Source: Aeromicrobium sp. A1-2 (GTDB taxonomy: Bacteria > Actinomycetota > Actinomycetes > Propionibacteriales > Nocardioidaceae). From it: a DNA stretch of 64,000 nucleotides. Shown here in pieces: positions 60,817 to 64,000 of the stretch. The stretch is taken from contig NZ_CP027482.1 in assembly GCF_003443875.1 (NCBI RefSeq), positions 3,286,001 through 3,350,000 on the forward strand. Direction: 5' to 3'. Within the stretch, counting starts at the first letter, position 1. Every line of letters begins with the position of its first letter. The translations under genes and the position numbers were made by a program. The notes beneath the pieces were generated by a model. It did not search any database and had not been told where the DNA came from. It worked only from the letters and a program-made list of their open reading frames with translations.

Positions 60817-60830
60817 GGGACCTAGGTCCC
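60817..60830. promoter_or_regulatory. DosR-box-like palindrome between devS and the Usp gene
   Basis: GGGACCTAGGTCCC is a perfect 14-bp palindrome. It follows the DosR core GGGACTWWAGTCCC with only one symmetric base pair changed. It lies 80 bp before the universal stress gene and 66 bp before devS on the other strand, so it could regulate both. Confidence 0.75.
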
Positions 60831-60841
60831 CGACAACCGGG

Positions 60842-60858
60842 GCGACATGCCATGTCGC
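60842..60858. promoter_or_regulatory. Second palindrome upstream of the Usp gene
   Basis: GCGACATG and CATGTCGC flank one central C, a perfect 17-bp inverted repeat. It lies 12 bp after the DosR-like box and 52 bp before the Usp ATG. It could be another operator or a 5'-UTR hairpin. Confidence 0.4.
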
Positions 60859-60909
60859 TCGGGGCTCCGGACCCGGATCGTGGGGTCTACCAACCACGCA
60901 GGAGGAATC

Positions 60910-61752
60910 ATGACCACCACGAAGCCCGTCGTCGTCGGCATCAAGGACAAGCAACCGGCCGCGCTGCGATTCGGCCTTCGCGAGGCCCGACGCGCCGGCG
61001 TCCCGGTACGGGTCGTGCACTCGGCAGCCCTGCCGGTCCAGGCGGCTGAGTTCTACACCGGGTACGACGCCGAGGACGGTGTGCGCATGGCCGGGCAGCA
61101 GATCCTTGACGAGGCCAGGCACTTCGTCGAGCAGGAGGTCGCCCCTCCGCCAGTGAGTTATGAGTTGTCGACCGGCTCGGCATTCGACACGCTCGTGCGT
61201 GTCTCGGCTGGCGCCCGTCTCCTCGTCATCGGGTCGGACGACCTTCCGTGGTACGAACGCGCACTCGGTGCCGCGGTGGCGGGGCACATCACCCGGCATG
61301 CGGACTGCGTCGTGGTCGTCGTCCCCGAGCACGCCTATCCGAAGCAGCCGGTCGGAGGAGTCGTGGTGACCCTCGACGGCGACACCTCTGCCGCCGGGCC
61401 GCTGCGGTTCGCGTTCGAGCAGGCCGACGCGGCTGGCCACACACTCCACGTGCTGCACGCGGCACCGCCGGCCACCCTGACCGCCGATGTCCAGGCCATC
61501 CGCGTCAACATCGCCGAGGTTCTCGCGGGGTGGGCGGAGACCTATCCCGACGTGCGGGTCATGCCGGCATTCGTCTTCGACGACACCGACGACGCGATCG
61601 TCGAGGCGAGCCAGCACGCCGAGCTCGTGGTCGTCGGTCGTCCACACAGCAGGACCGTCGCGTACGCCCTGTCCCGTCCGCTGGCGACCAAGGTGGTCGG
61701 ACGGGCGCACTGCCCCGTCGCGATCGTGCCGGCTGACTACGCCGGGGCCTGA
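60910..61752 (+). CDS. Tandem universal stress protein
   Basis: The ATG at 60910 follows GGAGGA and gives 280 residues with two UspA domains. Each ends in a nucleotide-binding stretch (LLVIGSDDLPWYERAL; LVVVGRPHSRTVAY). Double-domain Usps of this kind are among the strongest DosR-regulon genes of mycobacteria. The nearby DosR-like palindrome and DevR/DevS genes support hypoxic induction here. It may bind ATP and help slow metabolism. The flavodoxin-like gene follows after one base. Confidence 0.9.
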   Translation: MTTTKPVVVGIKDKQPAALRFGLREARRAGVPVRVVHSAALPVQAAEFYTGYDAEDGVRMAGQQILDEARHFVEQEVAPPPVSYELSTGSAFDTLVRVSAGARLLVIGSDDLPWYERALGAAVAGHITRHADCVVVVVPEHAYPKQPVGGVVVTLDGDTSAAGPLRFAFEQADAAGHTLHVLHAAPPATLTADVQAIRVNIAEVLAGWAETYPDVRVMPAFVFDDTDDAIVEASQHAELVVVGRPHSRTVAYALSRPLATKVVGRAHCPVAIVPADYAGA

Positions 61753-61753
61753 A

Positions 61754-62326
61754 ATGGGCTCCCCAGCAGCGTGCCGCACGGTGGCCGTCGCTGCCGCGAG
61801 CCGACATGGGGGCACGTGCGAGATCGCCGATCGAATCAGCGTGACGCTCGCCGCGGAGCTCCCGGAGAGTTGGAGCGTCGTCCGCACGGACCTGCGGGAC
61901 CTCCGGGCTTTCGACGCCGCCGACGCCGTTGTCCTCGGCAGCGCGGTCTACTACAGCCACTGGATGCATGCGGCCGGGCGGGCCCTGCACTATGTCAAGG
62001 ATGCGCCTCTGCTGGACCTGTGGTTGTTCAGCACCGGTCCGATCTCCGAGGCTGACAGCAAGGCCGCCCAGGTGCCATCGGCCGACGCGATGGTGGCGGA
62101 CGGGCTGGCCGTGGACCACCAGGTCTTCGGCGGCCGGCTCGACACCTCGCTGCTCGGCTGGGCAGAGCGGGCGGCGGTCAGGGCCGTGCACGCCCTGCCC
62201 GGCGATCATCGCGACTGGGACCAGGTCGACGACTGGGCCCGGCGCATCGCCGGGCAGCTCGCGGCGGTTCCAGAGCGCCAGAACGCTCCCCGCGGCTCGG
62301 GCCACCGAGGCGCAAGCGGCGAGTAG
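61754..62326 (+). CDS. Flavodoxin-domain protein
   Basis: The ATG at 61754 gives 190 residues. The fold is flavodoxin-like, with an N-terminal phosphate-binding region (AAASRHGGTCEIADRIS) and a second loop (VLGSAVYYSHWMHAAGRA), as in flavodoxins and HemG/MioC-type proteins. It probably binds FMN and moves electrons in a redox or heme-related step. It is separated by one base from the Usp gene and should share its hypoxic control. Confidence 0.8.
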   Translation: MGSPAACRTVAVAAASRHGGTCEIADRISVTLAAELPESWSVVRTDLRDLRAFDAADAVVLGSAVYYSHWMHAAGRALHYVKDAPLLDLWLFSTGPISEADSKAAQVPSADAMVADGLAVDHQVFGGRLDTSLLGWAERAAVRAVHALPGDHRDWDQVDDWARRIAGQLAAVPERQNAPRGSGHRGASGE

Positions 62327-62740
62327 TCACCCCTCGGAGGCGAGAGCTCGCCGGTGCAGCTCGGTCGTCATGGCGTGGATCGCGCGGGTGAGATCGGTGT
62401 TGGTCTCGAGCTCGAGCTCCTGCGTGACGAAGTCGTGATCGGCCTTGGCGAGCTGGAATGACGACTGCCGGTTCTGCCCGATCAGGACGAACGTCGACAG
62501 GAAGATCGCCTCGAGCGACACGACCAGCGTCAGGCTCGGCCACGGCGACGTCTCGACGAACAGCATCCACGCCGCGAAGACCGCAGCATGGATGTAGACG
62601 AACACCATCGAGCCGGCGAACGTCGTGATGGCATCGGCCACCCGGAGCTGGACCTGCTGGGCACGGACTTCCCGATACGCCGCAACGACGGGGTGTGTGA
62701 CCCGGCCCTCCCGTCTGCCGGGTCGACCGGGGACGGTCAC
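62327..62740 (-). CDS. DUF1003 membrane protein
   Basis: The GTG at 62740 overlaps the upstream PPOX stop (GTGA) and gives 137 residues. Two membrane helices (ITTFAGSMVFVYIHAAVFAA and SLTLVVSLEAIFLSTFVLIG) and the segment NRQSSFQLAKADHDFVTQE identify DUF1003. Function is unknown. Its end touches the flavodoxin-like gene tail-to-tail, with no gap. Confidence 0.82.
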   Translation of the reverse strand: MTVPGRPGRREGRVTHPVVAAYREVRAQQVQLRVADAITTFAGSMVFVYIHAAVFAAWMLFVETSPWPSLTLVVSLEAIFLSTFVLIGQNRQSSFQLAKADHDFVTQELELETNTDLTRAIHAMTTELHRRALASEG

Positions 62741-63168
62741 GCCGTGTTTCCCGACACGCGTCGCCCGGCGATCGAGTCGGCCGTGATCCGGATGACCAGG
62801 GGACGTACCCCGCCGGCCCAGGGTCGGAGCCGGGAGTGACCGAGCACCTTGTTGATCGTCGCGCGGTCCTCGACCTCGGCGGCGGGGCCCCGCACGGTGA
62901 CGTTCCACCCCTGCCGGAAGACATCGTGATGATCCACCCCGAACGCGACGTCGTCGTGCCCGCGGGCCAGGGCGGACAGCACCCGACCGGGCTCGGTACG
63001 GAAGTACACGGCACCGTCCAGATAGGCGAAGTTGACCGGGATGAGCTGCTGCCCCTCGTCGTTCACGAAGGCGACTCGTCCCACGGTCGTCGTCGTCAGG
63101 AGCTGTCGGCACTGCTCCTCGTCGATCGGGACGAGGGTCGCGCGCGGTTGGTCGTCTGAGGTGGTCAT
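62737..63168 (-). CDS. Pyridoxamine-5'-phosphate-oxidase-fold (PPOX) protein
   Basis: This 143-residue protein has the split-barrel flavin-binding fold, beginning LVPIDEEQCRQLLTTTTVGRV and containing LIPVNFAYLDGAVYFRTEPG. Members bind FMN, F420 or heme and act in reductive or stress reactions. PPOX-like proteins occur in DosR regulons (Rv2004/Rv3131-type neighbourhoods). It is co-translated with the DUF1003 gene. Confidence 0.85.
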   Translation of the reverse strand: MTTSDDQPRATLVPIDEEQCRQLLTTTTVGRVAFVNDEGQQLIPVNFAYLDGAVYFRTEPGRVLSALARGHDDVAFGVDHHDVFRQGWNVTVRGPAAEVEDRATINKVLGHSRLRPWAGGVRPLVIRITADSIAGRRVSGNTA

Positions 63169-63219
63169 GTTGGGTCCCTCTCATGGTGTCTTGCGGCGGC
63201 CGGTGTGGACCGTCATGTC

Positions 63220-64000
63220 CTAAGCGTGCGCCACGACCCGTTCACGGGTCACGGGATGCGGGTCCGGCGAGGCTCCAGCGAGGTTGATCACCCGGTCACA
63301 CCGATCGAGCGCCAGCCCGGAGTGCGAGATGACCAGCACCGCGTGGTCGCGGGCCAGCCCGACGATGTCGTCAAGCAGAGCCGCAGCCGTTGACGGGTCG
63401 AGATGCTCAGTGGGCTCGTCCAGGATGATGACATCCCGGCGGGCAAGCAGGAGCCTGGCGATCGAGAGTCGTTGCCGTTCGCCGCCGCTCAGCTCGCCGC
63501 CGTGCTCACCGACGGGTGTGTCCAGGCCTTCGGGCAGTCCGCGGACGAAGGCCGCCAGACCGGCGCGGTCCAGCGCCGCGAGCAGGGCCGTCTCATCGGC
63601 GGCAGGATCCGCGATACGGAGGTTCTCGCGGATCGTGGTGTCGAAGACGGTGTCGTCCTGGCCGGACATTCCGATGCGTGTGCGCACCGATGATCCGGAC
63701 AGGTCGGCGAGGTCGGTGCCGCCGAGGCGGATCGAACCGCCTCGACTTTCGACCAGCTTCAGCAGGGTCATGGCCAGCGTGCTCTTGCCGGCTCCGCTGG
63801 AGCCGGTGATGCCGAGCAGGTCACCGCGACGCAGCTCGAATGAGATCGGAGCGGTGATCGACCGGTCCCACCCGACCACGAGGTCGTTGACCGACAGCAC
63901 GCTCGACTCCGGCAGCGGATGCGGACCCGTGGGCTCGTCGACCGGGGTCGGCACGGTGCTGAGCTCGTGGAGCCTGCGCTCCGCGGCCTCGACGTCCGGG
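63220..64000 (-). CDS. cydC: CydC-like thiol exporter subunit, C-terminal part (runs off the window)
   Basis: The visible part is the ATPase half: linker ERRLHELSTVPTPVDEP, Walker A GSSGAGKST, signature LSGGERQR, Walker B VIILDEPTEHLD and the H-loop ISHS. The reading frame stays open to the window edge, so the membrane half lies outside. The pattern and linker match CydC, which with CydD exports glutathione/cysteine-type thiols needed for cytochrome bd assembly. That fits the low-oxygen theme of this island. Confidence 0.85.
   Translation of the reverse strand, partial: PDVEAAERRLHELSTVPTPVDEPTGPHPLPESSVLSVNDLVVGWDRSITAPISFELRRGDLLGITGSSGAGKSTLAMTLLKLVESRGGSIRLGGTDLADLSGSSVRTRIGMSGQDDTVFDTTIRENLRIADPAADETALLAALDRAGLAAFVRGLPEGLDTPVGEHGGELSGGERQRLSIARLLLARRDVIILDEPTEHLDPSTAAALLDDIVGLARDHAVLVISHSGLALDRCDRVINLAGASPDPHPVTRERVVAHA

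Noticed and set aside
63169..63219. DosR box upstream of the PPOX gene
   Set aside because: GGAC and GTCC half-sites occur, but they are six bases apart instead of four and lack the flanking G/C, so the match is weak.

Overview
This window comes from a high-GC actinobacterial chromosome. It has dense, uniformly GC-rich genes, many GTG starts, frequent ATGA or GTGA start/stop overlaps, mycothiol-type DinB/maleylpyruvate-isomerase proteins, DUF222-HNH genes, and gene orders otherwise known from Mycobacterium and Nocardioidaceae (mprAB-pepD, iniBAC, devR/devS with Usp). I read it as a Propionibacteriales/Nocardioidaceae-like organism (Aeromicrobium or Nocardioides type). That placement is inference from gene style, not a database match. 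I see no rRNA, tRNA, CRISPR array or intact insertion sequence.

Layout. 1-2.5 kb: the end of a membrane protein, a DUF4405 membrane protein, and a NarL-type two-component system. 2.6-6.1 kb: SIMPL protein, alpha/beta hydrolase, and a converging DUF3352 protein, with a perfect terminator hairpin between the last two. 6.2-16.1 kb: a tightly coupled acyl-CoA catabolic operon led by a TetR regulator with a 26-bp palindrome at its start. It encodes AtuA, two acyl-CoA dehydrogenases, both biotin carboxylase subunits and an enoyl-CoA hydratase, resembling the acyclic-terpene/leucine (Atu/Liu) pathways. 16.3-18.5 kb: polar amino-acid ABC importer. 18.9-22.5 kb: HelD/HelR-type RNA polymerase recycling ATPase coupled to a membrane metallophosphoesterase. 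22.5-25.9 kb: M20 deacylase, then a Trp leader peptide/attenuator in front of a fused anthranilate synthase.

25.9-35.4 kb is the most unusual part. A membrane-anchored Hsp70-like ATPase and a large LuxR-type regulator form a minus-strand operon, divergent from an iniB-iniA-iniC-like operon. IniA and IniC are dynamin-family GTPases. The IniB-like protein is an extremely acidic, Asp/Asn/Ser-rich tandem-repeat protein. I propose that this is an envelope-stress module: Hsp70-like sensor, LuxR activator, membrane-remodelling GTPases.

35.4-45.7 kb: small membrane proteins, DsbA-like protein, two EamA exporters, a complete mprA-mprB-pepD envelope-stress locus with matching 11-nt-spaced direct repeats upstream of both mprA and pepD, fructosamine kinase, a low-molecular-weight tyrosine phosphatase gene broken by an 8-bp tandem duplication, and HisC-type aminotransferase. 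45.8-49.3 kb: branched-chain 2-oxoacid dehydrogenase E1alpha/E1beta/E2. 49.4-54.8 kb: MFS, VOC, DUF222-HNH, an SDR lacking its nucleotide-binding motif, a mycothiol-dependent isomerase-like protein and a membrane protein.

54.9-64 kb is a DosR/DevR-style hypoxia island: phosphoketolase and acetate kinase, a DevR-like regulator facing a double-GAF DevS-like kinase, a universal stress protein, a flavodoxin-like protein, DUF1003, a PPOX-fold protein and the C-terminal part of CydC. DosR-box-like palindromes lie about 80-100 bp upstream of the phosphoketolase and the universal stress protein.
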